NCBI GenBank assembly: GCA_013399855.1
Contig: VXAY01004352.1
Coordinates: forward strand, 124,001-188,000
DNA from: Oxyruncus cristatus
Lineage: Eukaryota > Chordata > Aves > Passeriformes > Cotingidae
Length of the DNA stretch: 64,000 nucleotides
Reading direction: 5' to 3'
Positions 38,701 to 50,384 of the stretch are shown here, piece after piece. The position numbers and the translations under genes were made by a program. Every line of letters starts with the position of its first letter. The stretch's first letter is position 1. The notes beneath the pieces are model-generated. The model was given only the letters and a program-made list of their open reading frames with translations. It did no database searches and was not told where the DNA came from.

Positions 38701-38900
38701 TAATGTGCTTAAAATCCATTTGAGATTATTTTGATAGTGGAAGGTATGAAGAGAGACATGGGTGATTTGTAGAAAAGAAACAAAAACCAAACTAGGACAG
38801 AGGTTAGGTGGTCATTCAGAGATTGAGGCATCCAGTCCAGGAGGATGAGAAAGAATATTCTAAGTGAGAAAAGTGAGATCGAGTTGTTTTGTCTTATCAG
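32706..38900. other. Long unique non-coding stretch
   Basis: About 6 kb with no recognised transposon, RNA gene or exon. Minor items are an 11-bp exact tandem duplication at 35,052-35,073 and octamer-like ATGCAAAT (34,030) and ATGCAAAT-like (36,219) words. The segment around 33,970-34,060 is another weak conserved-element candidate. All reading frames are short and domain-free. Confidence 0.4.
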
Positions 38901-38915
38901 AAAAAAAAAAAAAAA
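38901..38915. repeat. A15 homopolymer
   Basis: Fifteen A in unique DNA. Simple sequence. Confidence 0.8.
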
Positions 38916-39772
38916 GAATAAACTACTTGCACCTGTACTTTTATACTACTGAATGACATGCCCTTAGATCTGTGAAAAGGAGTGGGTTGCAGTCAGGCTA
39001 AACACAGGCTTCTAGGCATTTAATATTACAAGAAGGAAAGAAGTAAACAAGACATATCTGGTGGGTATCTTTCCTAGTGATACCCAGGAGGAAGTGGTGC
39101 TTTCCCTTGTGTGAACCCACAGCAGTGTTTGTCATACCCACCTTCATGGAAAAGTAATACATTGTGAGCAACTAAATGCAAAAGCACTATCTCTGTCTCA
39201 GGAATTCTCTGAGCTGGAGGCCAGGAGAATTTTGGGAAGGTGTTATTGCATTATTGTGTTTTTTGGCTTCTCTACCATCTGCCTGTGCTCTCGAGTTAAT
39301 ATGAACTATCTAAAATGGTGTAGTCTATGCTTCTGGACTGCTTGCTTAAAAGGGGAAGACATGGTTCTCCAGATTTATCCTACCTTAGCACTTTGTAAAG
39401 GACAAAAGAGTAACTCTCTGGTACTGCCTATCTTGCCCTATTGACCTGGAAGGGAAACAAATATCTACTTTAAATTGGTCATTTAACTTTCTGGTAGATA
39501 AATGCAGGCAAAGTGATTTCTGTTTGTAGTGATTGGAAAGTTTGGTTCACCAGTCTAATTTTTACCTTGCCAGAAACAAGAGAAAAAGGCTAAGCAAGAT
39601 TGTTTCTTCTCCCTTTAACATCTAATGCTCAAATTCTCACAATGATGCCCTGATACAAATCACTTTGCTTTTCTTTCACAGACAGACACTTATCTTCATT
39701 GAATACACATTAGCTACTTCTGTGGGTTTATCTACTCAGTCTCCTGAGGACCAACATTGCACCTGCTTCTTT

Positions 39773-39775
<3 letters not shown>
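38916..39775. other. Unique non-coding DNA
   Basis: Nothing recognised. Confidence 0.4.
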
Positions 39776-39807
<32 letters not shown>

Positions 39808-39821
39808 GTTTTTTTTTTTTT
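39776..39821. repeat. Long T-rich tract, T31-GG-T13
   Basis: The run of 31 T, two G and 13 T is followed 68 bases later by a single unresolved base (N at 39,889), itself next to a T run. Sequence accuracy is doubtful here. On the minus strand it would be a poly-A tail, but no retrocopy is recognised. Confidence 0.9.
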
Positions 39822-42740
39822 AAGAGCAAGCAGGATAACTCAGAAAAGAAAAAAGCTCTCCTATGTGATCACATCCTGGAAATGGCAANTTTTTTTAATG
39901 CCCAAGCAAACTCTCATAAAAACGTACACTCTTTGGGCAGAGGAATCTCAGCAAGCCAGTATTCTGGGCTGTTATTGACAGTAAAACTTTGAAAAATTGG
40001 ATGGCAAAATTTTCACTTCTTTAGGAAGAAGATGGTCCTTTTCACTTTCATTACAAGTCCAAAGAGGAAATATTTTTAGGTTTTGGAGGAGTATGAATAG
40101 TTTTACAAGTCATATCCTTGAAAGAATCTCTGTATCTGGAACTGTAAATAAAACAATGTGAACGTAATGCCACTGCTTCACTTTATCAATTCAGTTAGAT
40201 CATAATATACCTGAAGAGAAGACTTATAACAGAAATGAAGCTTTGAACTTTGTGAACCACAATAAAAAATGAAATCTCATGTATATTCGCTAAATGATTA
40301 ATTGACCTTACATCAAATTTCTTGTTTTGTCACCAGCCACATGTTTCTTCAAATGTGTGATAAAAGTTAGTGAAGATTTCTAAACTCAATTCACCACGGG
40401 ATGACTCTTTGGTTTTCAATAAGGTACTTGGATGCTGCAGTTCTTTGGTGAATCTGAAGCACATATTCACACTGATAATTCTTTACAATAATGTACCCCA
40501 AGAGAAATCCACAAATGCTGGTGATGAGTCAGCTGCAGAATTGAGTCTTGGACTGGTTGGATTAAAAAAGCAGCACATTTTTGTGGTTGTCTTGCAGACA
40601 GTATCCTTGTTTTGTCACTGCTGTATAACAGGTGACATCTGCAAATTTTGAGTGTCAGTCTCAAACATTGACTCTTCATTATGTAACAGATTGGAATACA
40701 GGGAATACTGTCATATTCTGGGTTGCTGAAGCTATTTGAATCTACATAATGCTTAAGCAGAATGTGTGCCCTGTGCTTATCACACTGTCTTTCCTGTGAT
40801 AACGATCAAAATGTCCTAATAAAAAAATAATGATGAGCAAATAGATAGTCTGCAAAGGGTAAGGGAGGCAGAATACATATATGCTTATAGAATGTACTTA
40901 ATTGGGGGAGCAACCCACTACCAGCTATTTTAGTGATTGCAAGTATCTTCTAAGAACTTTGTAAAACATCTTTCTCAAAGCTTGAAGTACATAAATCTGT
41001 AGGGTCCTGGTGTTCAGAAGCACACATTCCATCAGCAAAGGAAGATGATGGCAAATGGCAGCCAAAAAGACGCCGTTTTTCTTTCTAAAAATATGACTTT
41101 GGATGTTACTTCCTAAAAAAATGATTTGAAAATTTTGATCAAAAATTGGCTTAGGCCAGTTACCCTGGGCAGGCTGTGAGTGCAGGATCATATCTGATTA
41201 ATGTTCTATGGGTGCTCCTTTCTTCTGTAACCTGCTTGAGAACTTATGCAGGAATCAGAAATGGATTCAGAGGGCAAGACCATTTACAAGCCTTGCCCTC
41301 CTCCGCCTAAGGCTTAACAAGCCCATATCACCAACTCTTCTTGTAGGTAGCATAAGGTCCTAACTAGTTGTCAGATTTTCTCCAGTTTTACAGTCTTTTT
41401 GAGCTGAGGGAGCCCAAGCCAGGACTAAACCTGCTGTCTACCTTCCAGCCTTCCTCTACTCAAACTTCCAAAGCTTTCCTCCACAACCCTGTGCACAACA
41501 GCAAGTTGATCATTGCTGGTAGTACTGACAAACAGTAATTGCCACTGTTACTCTCCCCTCTTTCCTCCGGCATTTGGCAGAGATGTCCCGCATTGTTTTT
41601 GAGGAACTCCCACTGCCACAGTCTTGGCTCAAATGTGTTTAGTTTTCCATGTCTGACTCCTTAAAACTTTCTGCAAGTCCTCCACCGAATCTACACTGCT
41701 GAGCAAGGCTGAGATTCTGTTTTGGCACAAAAAATTTTTAGTGGTATAGAAGAACTGTGCTAAAGAAAATTTCCCCTCCTTTAGTGAAGAATGAAAAAAC
41801 TGTGTCCAATTGCATTTCATTTGCTTGTCTTTGCTACTATGGAGTTTGAGTTGCTGCAGGTTTGAGCACAAGTATTTCGTCTTTGGCTTTTCTCTCAATA
41901 AAAGTGTGCTAGGGAAAAACACAAACTCTCTATTGGAAACTCTCTGTTTCCTCAAGCAAAGTACTAATTGTATCATCATTCTTCCCAAAGCATCTTGGTA
42001 ACTATGCTTATACAGTGTTGGAGCTTGGAAATATTGTTCATCACACTACATTTTCCAGGAATCTCATTAGAACTTTAAGCTAACTTTATAGTAACCGTGT
42101 GAAATAGGTGGAGTGCAAATGTGTTAAAATAAGTCATTTATACAATCTGAGTGACTTTACATGACTTTACAGTGGTTTAAGACCCTCCAGGCCTGACAGT
42201 GAGGAAATCTGGTATTTCTTGGTAAACATAAGCAATTTTTGCAGCCTAATATACCCTGAACTTTCTGCCTTTCAGACGTATTTGATCCTGGCTTAAAAGT
42301 GGTGACATTGCTGGGACACCAAGTCTCTAATCTCTTCAGATTCAGTCTGAGATGTACCTGGACCTTCCTCGTATTTACCAGCCTCCTTTAGAGCATCTTA
42401 AGGATCTGTATGCTATCATTATATACAGAAAGATGTTGATTTCCTCAAATTAATTTTTCTTGTGATTAAAAATACGCAGTCTGACCAAAGGTGAAAGTTT
42501 ATTGGCAAGAATATTTCCGACAATCAAATAAAAGGGAGTGTTACAGCACTTTTAGAAATACAGTTTCTAATAGAGAGGTACCCCAACCCCATAGGTTTTG
42601 CTGTTCTCTACATAACGATGACACTCTTCATTCAAGAAACATTTCTGAAATACATTAATTGAAATTTATATTGATGTTAATTTATAATTAGTTCATGATT
42701 TCTCTGTTTTGATGAAGTTAAAGGAATGTTAATCTGGCAA
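39822..42740. other. Unique non-coding DNA
   Basis: The interval includes the N at 39,889. A 10-bp tandem repeat (ATGACTTTAC-like) lies at 42,152-42,171. The minus-strand frame at 41,629-41,988 (119 codons) has no recognisable domain. No transposon is recognised. Confidence 0.4.
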
Positions 42741-43724
42741 TGTATTGGTTTTACGGGCAAGATTTTGATAGCGGAGAGGACCTTCTGTGAGAAGGTGCTG
42801 AAAGCTTCCTCCATGTCCAAAAGACCCAATGTCAGCCAGCTCCAAGAGGGCATGTCACTGACCAAGGCTGAGCCCATCAGTGACAGGGGCAGAGCATTTG
42901 GGATAACAGGTTTAAGAAGAGAAAAAAGTTACTGCACAGCAGCAATTGCAGCCAGAAGAGAGAGGAGTGTGAATGTGTGGGAGAAACAGCCCTGTAGACA
43001 TCCAGGTCAGTGAAGACGAGAAGGAGGTGCTCCAGTCATAGGAGCTGAGATTCCCATGCAGCCCATAGAGGTCCACAGTGGAGCAAATATCCACCTGCAA
43101 CCCTAATGCAGGAGCCCATGCCAGTGCAGGGGGGTGACTCAGTGGGAAGCCTGTGCTGGAGCAGGCTCCTGGCAGGACCTGTGGACCCGTGGAGAGAGGA
43201 GTCCATGCTGGAGCAGGTTTGCTGGCAGAACCTGTGACCCTGTGGAAGACCCACACTGGAGCAGTCCGTTCTTGAAGGACTGTCTCCTGTGGGAGGGACG
43301 CACACCGGGGAAGAGGAAGAGCATGAGAAGTCCTTCCCCTGTGGAGGAAGGAGCAGCTGAGACAACATGTGATGAACTGACTCCAGCCCCATTTCCCACA
43401 CCCCTGGCCTCCAGGGGAGATACAGAGAGAAAACTGGGAGTGAGGTCGAGCCTTGGAAGAAGGAAGAGATATGGGGAAGTTGTTTTAAGATGCGGTTTTA
43501 TTTCTCATTGCCCTACTCTGATTTGATTGGTAGTAAATTAAACTCATATCCCCAAAGAGATTCTGCTCTGCGCTCTGCCCATGGTGGTCACTGGTGAGGG
43601 ATCTTCTCTCCCTGCCCTTATCTCGACTCACTTTCATGATATTTTCTCAGACCTGTCCAGCAGAGGAGGGCAGGGACACACAGCTTTGGTAGGCACCTGG
43701 TATCCAGCCAGGGACAACCCACCA
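42741..43724 (+). mobile_element. Solo LTR of an endogenous retrovirus (avian ERV, probably ERVL-type)
   Basis: The 984-bp block starts with TG ('TGTATTGGTTTTACGGG') and ends with CA ('GGGACAACCCACCA'). It is flanked by 'GGCAA' (42,736-42,740) and 'GGCAG' (43,725-43,729), a 5-bp target duplication with one mismatch. It is much richer in G and C than its surroundings. Internal CTGGAGCAG words at 43,156, 43,208 and 43,256, spaced 52 and 48 bp, show the imperfect tandem units of this LTR. A poly-A-signal-like AGTAAA sits at 43,532. No gag, pol or env sequence adjoins it, so it is a solo LTR left by recombination. Family placement is from memory; the frames of 110-130 codons inside are not genes. 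Confidence 0.85.
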
Positions 43725-43729
43725 GGCAG
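43725..43729. other. Right copy of LTR target-site duplication
   Basis: 'GGCAG' here pairs with 'GGCAA' at 42,736-42,740. Four of five bases match, fitting an old 5-bp duplication made by retroviral integrase. Confidence 0.55.
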
Positions 43730-45442
43730 CTAGAGAAAAAAGGTCTTCTGATTCCTAAAAAAAGATTTTTGAGTATGAATGTATTGAGTCTCTCTGTAAA
43801 TAACAAATGTCTTTGTTATGTGTACACTGTGTATATCTGTTCATTAATTTAATCAAATTTATATGGAACAGAACACAATCTGAATATACTGTTTTCTCAA
43901 TTTTCAGTATCTATTTGTTAAATAGTTGCTAAGATTAATCAATAGTACAGTATTATAATGAATAAAGATTCTAACAAAATAGGCAATGGTTTTGAGAGTT
44001 TTAATAAGTTACATTCAGTGTCAAGCCTGATCTACCTGGATATACTCCTTTTTGCTTAATTTTTTATAAAATGCAACATTTTATATTCACATTTTACATT
44101 TTTATAAAGATTTTAAATTTTAATGAAATACAAGAAGAAGAAATGAGCCAAATATGCTTCTTAAGGTTACTCAGTTGTCTTTTCTTGAGATAAATGTATT
44201 TTGGTCTTATTTATTCCTTCATATTAATGTACCTAGTATTCATAGTTTAGCTCTCTTGTTTACCAAGGTCTTTTTTTCTCTGCTTCCTGAGTTCCATCTG
44301 TTGCCAGGGGATTGATCTCACTAACAGGTAAAATTTTCTTTTTTTTATGATGAATAGATGTGACACCTTACCTTGGAAAAGGCCTGAAACATTTTAAAGC
44401 TTTTGAACTCGTTCAGGTTGTTGAAAGCCCTCAGATACCAATCAATGGGAGGTGAGAGTGACTAGCTGAAAGTAAAAGGCTCTTAGAAGAGTCTTTGTCC
44501 TGTTATGCCCATATGTGTAAGTGGCTTAGTTTTAAGTCCTGTATCTCAGATTCACCTGGTGAACAACTGAAGATTAATTGCAGGTGTCAAGGTCTTCAGA
44601 AAAAAATGGCTGATATAGCCTCAGTGTCTTCAGTTGAGTAGAACTGTACCTAGTAAATGATACCTTTTCCTATGTATTTTTCCTTGGAATACCTTTTGAG
44701 GCTTATCATTATATATCCTGTTTTCTAGATCTTATTTTGTCCTTTGAAAATACTTTTAATGTTGGATGCTATGTGACAGAGCCTTTTGCAGGCTGCAGTA
44801 GTTTCAAAATTCCTCCTCTGCCCAGACACCAGCTGGAAAAGTAAAAAAGAGCAAATCTGTAGCAAAAGTTCTGCTAGGAGATAGAAGAGAAATAACCCAG
44901 CACCATGAAATAGCTGTGCAGGTAGGCAACTGGGAAAAGGAACATGCAGAATGGAGCACATACAGCTTTGCATGCCTTTCTCACTGATCCACCTGAATGT
45001 TGACTCCCAAACCAAGAAACAACCTAGGCAGGACTGGACATAAACAAAGCACACGGTCCTGCCTTTCCAGGCTCTTTTCATCAGATAGGTTCACTACCTA
45101 GCTGTATTTGCTGTTCCAGCCTTTATGATGTCACTTTTGGCTGGTTAACATCATAAAAATAGAGCACATTTTTAATACCAGTGAAAATGTTTTACTGGCT
45201 CATATTTATAAAGATCCAAAATTGTGTTGATAAACATGCATGCAAGTTTCAGATTGCAATTCTTTAAATGAGTTTTACCTTAAGAAACTCTTTGTAAATA
45301 AGTGCTTTTGAAATGCCATTAATGAGTATGTTTGCATAAAATAAAACTTGTGGTGATAATGCAGTGTTAGTGACACTTTATATCGTGCATATATACAGAG
45401 AGACTCACCTCTTTTAACTCTTAGTGCTCGATAAACTTAAAA
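43730..45442. other. AT-rich non-coding DNA
   Basis: A perfect 9-bp hairpin with a 3-nt loop lies at 44,065-44,085 ('TATAAAATG' and 'CATTTTATA'). A minus-strand frame at 44,725-45,081 (118 codons) has no recognisable domain. Nothing else is seen. Confidence 0.4.
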
Positions 45443-45613
45443 TCGTCAGATGATTTAGATTGAAAAACATCTTTAAGATCATCAAGTCCAACTCTAAACC
45501 TAACACTGTTAAGTCCACCCCTAAAACATGGCCCTAAGTGCCATATCTAGATATGTTCTAAACACCTCCAGGGCTGGTGACTTAACCACTTCCCTGAGCA
45601 GATTGTTCCTTAA
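45443..45613 (-). mobile_element. CR1 LINE 3' fragment
   Basis: Plus-strand landmarks in antisense order are 'TTTAGATTGAAAAACATC', 'TTTAAGATCATCAAGTCCAA', 'CCTAACACTGTTAAGTCCAC', 'ACATGGCCCTAAGTGCCATA' and 'CACCTCCAGGGCTGGTGAC'. About 170 bp remain. The terminal octamers are partly lost. It belongs to the same 3'-end type as the copies at 22,170 and 28,663. Confidence 0.92.
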
Positions 45614-48600
45614 ACATGGGCACCTAGAGGCAGTTGAGACACCCAAAGATCCTTTGCTTGAATTCCAGCTGCATTTCTGCATCCACACAGGTCTCCTACA
45701 AGCCCTGTATTCTATCCACCAGCATAGAATAGATGTCTCCGTGCAGATGTCTCAGATACTGCTGAAGGATTCAATTGTCTTTGAATGCCCTTGTTTAAGT
45801 AAATTTTGTGAAAATTTACTGTCTATTCTGGACTATTTAATCAAGCTCTTTCAATGAATAATGGACAGAAATAGGCTACTTGTAAGATGATTTTCTCATG
45901 CCAACCTGAGTGGACTCCAAAATAGGGAGAATTATTATCTGCAGGTATTTGTCTTTACTGTTGGTAGGAGACAGCCTTACACTCATTGTCACCTCAACCC
46001 CAGCCATCTCCAGTGCCAGACATGTTCATCTGAGCTGGTCACTCCAGGGTCCATAAATTGCCATTAAAGAGAAATGGGCATTTTTAAGAAGAGATTGGTT
46101 TTACCTACTTTTTATTGTCTAGATGACATGAAGCAATAAATCCCCCCTAGATCCTTAACTTCTAAAAACCTTGAAAGTTAGGTGAAATGAATCCTAGATA
46201 TAATGTTCTTGAGAAAAAATAGTTTCCTTCATTTGCACATACATCTCCAAACAGTTGAGCTCAGTGCAGAAAAAATGTAGATACAAGACCACAAATTACA
46301 CTGATTACAGAATAGTCACATAATGACATGTTAATAATACAATTATTGAATATAAATTCTGAAGGTGTAAGTAGGATGCCTTTGTTCTGTTGTCTGTGTT
46401 CCAGCTTTTTCTACAGGGGTGAATGTTTTACCTTGTGGTTGAAATCTTGATTAGACAGCTCCACACAGCTGTGGGATGAGAATTCTATAATTAACATGGA
46501 GTGCTCAAATCCCAACACATGGCCATGGATGCACACCCACCATGCAGTAATGGGAGTGAATTTTCTTTTAGCATGCACGTATGGGCTAATGTGGACCATA
46601 CTGTGATATTTTTTTTCTTTTCCACTGGCAATGGAAAAAGAAGAGTGGGAAAAAAGTGAAGTCTTTATTACAATTTCTGCTTGCACTAGTCTTCATCTGC
46701 CTTCTTAATTAGTCCTGCTGTGTGGTTGAGACTCCACATAGGCTGTCATGCCACAGTGAAGACCTATATATTATAATATAGCAATTATATTATTTAACCT
46801 CACACTTTCCTGCAAGACTAATTCTCTCACACATGCTGCAAGCATTTGTATTTGGCAAATATGTGGCTGCTGTTTTTAATGACTGAAACTTACTTCTTTC
46901 AATAGGGTTGGTCTACTTTGTTATCCAGTCCCTCCAGCCATGAGTGGAATAACAAAGGTGAAAGGAGAGCAGTCACTGAACTAAATATCTTTTATCCTTT
47001 TTATGCCATGCACTTTCAGGATTCAAGTTCCTGGTGGGTGGGGAAAGTATTATGAAATAGAATTGAATTTTTGAAGTTGGGGTTTTATTTCTAAAATTCA
47101 GAAGATCCTGTTGGGGTTGTTAGGCATGCTTTTTGGGATATGTCTTCTGAACTCTATCACTTGCAGTGGTCTCAAATATGCATACGATAAATAAACATTA
47201 ATTATTATTTCTGATTTTCATCTACTGCATTTTTGGCACTGAAATTGCTAATTTTTGGGTCCATTTCTGCCATAGAGAGTAGAGATTTTCTTTCTTATCT
47301 GGTATATTGTGGTACATAGTTTCAGATTTATACAGTCTCATCCTCATTGTCCGCGTGCTGAGCAAATCTCTTCCATGAACTTCGGCATTTGGCTTCTGAC
47401 AGCATGAGAGGATCTTCACGATTGAGTAGACTGTGAACAGCCAATAAAGAATTATGCACATCACGAATTCATAAAGCTATGCAATAAAGTTTATCAGAAA
47501 ATCATGGTTAACACTTTTTTTATTGAAACTGGCTATATAAAGATTTCAACCTGAGAAATATTCTTTAAGGGATCAGTGAAGTGTTTTACTGATCTCAGAA
47601 AGTCAGGTTTAGTTCGGGTGACTGTCATTCACATGTACCCATGTATGGTAGCACAAGATTTGTGTTTTTATTTTAAATTACTTTTCTCCCCACTAGGAGA
47701 AACTAGGATATCACATTTCATCTCCCTAAAACCCAATCTGAGGCAAGAGAGCAAGCTCCATTTCATATACGTAGCAGCCATGCACTGAGAGCATCCGCTT
47801 CAGAGTATTATATGTCTCTGTCCTTTTTCATTTCTCTTAAAACTATTCATTAATTTTCTGATTCTCCAGATTCCTTGAGATTACGTGTGAAGCTCTGTTT
47901 TATTGCATCTGTAACAGTACACTGCAAAAGGGTGAAGGTTGTCAGTTCAATGTTAAATACCATCTTGGGTTACAAATATTCTTTCCTCATTTTGTGCCCA
48001 AATCCAAGCTTTCATCTGTGCTTTTTAAGCTATTCAAAGTACACTACTCTTTTATTTGGCTGCATGCTCAACATGCCCTCCTTCTACCGGAAATTGTACT
48101 AATGTGACATAACATACAAAATTTTTATCATATCAGCAAGATATACATAAGTCTAAACTGGTAAATCATGTTTTCTTATCATGTCATGTTACAGGCCTAA
48201 TCCTCTGTCCATATTTAGGTGTAAGACTTCATCAAATAATATCTAAGATGTAGAAAGTAAATTTGAAAACTATTGAAACAATACTCTCTCCCTGTAGGAC
48301 AATAATTCAATATCAAACTGCACTGAATTTAATTTCAGTACCATTTTAAAAGAGAGGATGTCACTTTTAAAAACATTTAAATACTTGATGTTTTTCCCTA
48401 CCTTTCTTAAATATTTTAAATAAGATGTTTATTTTTCTTTGGTTTACTATCTTTGGCTTAGTTTCTTGTACTATATCTTTCAATTTAGAATGTTCTTTAA
48501 AAACAAATCTATTTCATTTTAATGTTAGCATAAACTATTTCAGTTTTCCTCAAATTGACCTCCTATGGATGTTTCAGTTTATGTAGAATTTGAAACTTTT

Positions 48601-50298
48601 GGTTTGATTCTAAATAAAAATGACAGGTTTTCAACTTTTAAAAAGATCATCGAGACTGTAAATTTATTTTTTTATCTCACTCCTTTTTTGTGTGTCGTGA
48701 ATAAAGTGTTATAATCTATTCAGTGCTTTCTTCTTCCATATTGTTTCTGACTGTAAAGTAGTCCTGAATGATGGGCAGGTATTAAACATCCATCTACTGG
48801 GTGTCTGTAGTCAGGTGAGATGAAATTCACCCCATCCCTGTAGGAACTGGACAATGTCAGGTCTCCTGCTGTCTTGTATAGAGGTGACAGATAAACCCGT
48901 GGTATGACAGAGCAGAATGTGGTCAGGGAATTTGGTTTGTGTCCTCTCATAGAGAGAATTCACAGATTTGGGATAGCTCCTAAGAAGGCACAAGGAATTG
49001 TACTGGATCCAGATCAGCAAATGACAGGCAGAAAGGGACTGTGTAAAGTTACAGAGCAGTGGAAAACATGGTAAGGAATTCTCTGAAAAGTCACCAAGGG
49101 ACCTCTCTTTGGTTTTGTGACCTTGTGATAAATTGCACAGTCTTAACCTGTTAATATGGATCCTGAAAGACATTAACAGGTGATCCAGCACTCAGGAATG
49201 CATGTGGAGGCATCAGACCTTCACATGAGGTCACTGTTTTATCCACTAGATATCCTCAGTGTATTTGGTGACTAATTCCCTCATTTGACCCCGAAGGAGT
49301 CAGCAGGAGCCTCTTTCATACCTTCAGTGTTTCCATCTGTGTAGCATCTTTCAGGCACCTGCACTTAAGAAGAAAATCTCTTGAAAGGAGCTTTATTTTG
49401 AGTCTTTACCATTTCAGTGTGCTTTTTCTAAAGAAAGGAATGAACTGATTTTATATGAAACATAAGGGTGAAAAATAGACAGTGCCTTTGTGTGTGTATG
49501 CGTGTGCATGAGCTACAGAGGACTGAATACTAAATGGATATGTATGCAACACTACAGTGACATCTGACTGATATTTCTGCAAATTAATTCCAAGTGAGTG
49601 GTACGCTATTCCTGTCATGGGTTAGTGATGCACACACTCTTCCATGGGCATAACATTTTGTTCATACTACTCCCATTTGCTACGTGTATCAACCAGCCGA
49701 TCCTCCAGCAAAGACTGCTGTTTAAATTGCTGATTTCTTTTGCTGGTTAGTGGGCCCTAATGACCTAAGGACAGAGGATCCACAGAGTGCTCTGTAGTTT
49801 TTGATGTAATTGTATACACAAAAGCCTGATGTTAACAAGAACCATTTTGCTTCCTCTCTGTAAGACATGCAGTCTTCACTGGCACAAAAAAATAATTGCT
49901 TCAGGGGCCTGATCCTGCAAATGTGAACCTGTCCTGGGATGAGTTCAGTGTTTTTCACTTCCCTTTATCTCCAGCACCCCTAAAAGTCAGCTGCTGACAC
50001 CATGAGGAACACTGAGCATTGCTTTCCAAACCCGAAAAGGATGGAGTTATTTACCAGATTCCTAGCAGTGGATGATATTGCTTAATGGGATATCCATTCC
50101 AACTGCTGAGAAAATTTAGATAGGCAGAATGCAATTTCTCAAATTGGAATTTGGCCAAGACACTGAGTATACACTCTTGTTACAAGGGCAATGACATCTT
50201 TAATCCTGCCTGAAGACAACAATCCTTTATAATAGCTACTCCCTAACATTTTTTTCCCAACACTGTTTTTGAAAACACTTCTGAGTAGTGCTCCAATT
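45614..50298. other. Unique non-coding DNA with two possible old-repeat segments
   Basis: The segments around 45,985-46,100 and 48,770-48,860 have a texture suggesting decayed ancient repeats, but I cannot name a family. A minus-strand frame at 48,811-49,191 (126 codons) has no domain. A short GT-rich piece lies at 49,491-49,511. No RNA gene or exon is recognised. Confidence 0.35.
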
Positions 50299-50384
50299 AA
50301 AAAAAAAAAAAAAACAAAAAACCAAAACCAACACAAAAAACCAACAAGATAAAAATGAGAAACAAAACTAAACTAAAACAAAAT
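50299..50384. repeat. A/C-rich low-complexity tract with A16
   Basis: A run of 16 A is followed by CAAAA, CCAAAA and CAAAC units with almost no T on the plus strand. Same type as the tracts at 14,110, 55,427 and 59,871. Confidence 0.8.

Noticed and set aside
42912..43526. Several overlapping frames of 86-130 codons
   Set aside because: They fall inside the solo LTR, on both strands, and reflect its GC-rich tandem units rather than a protein.
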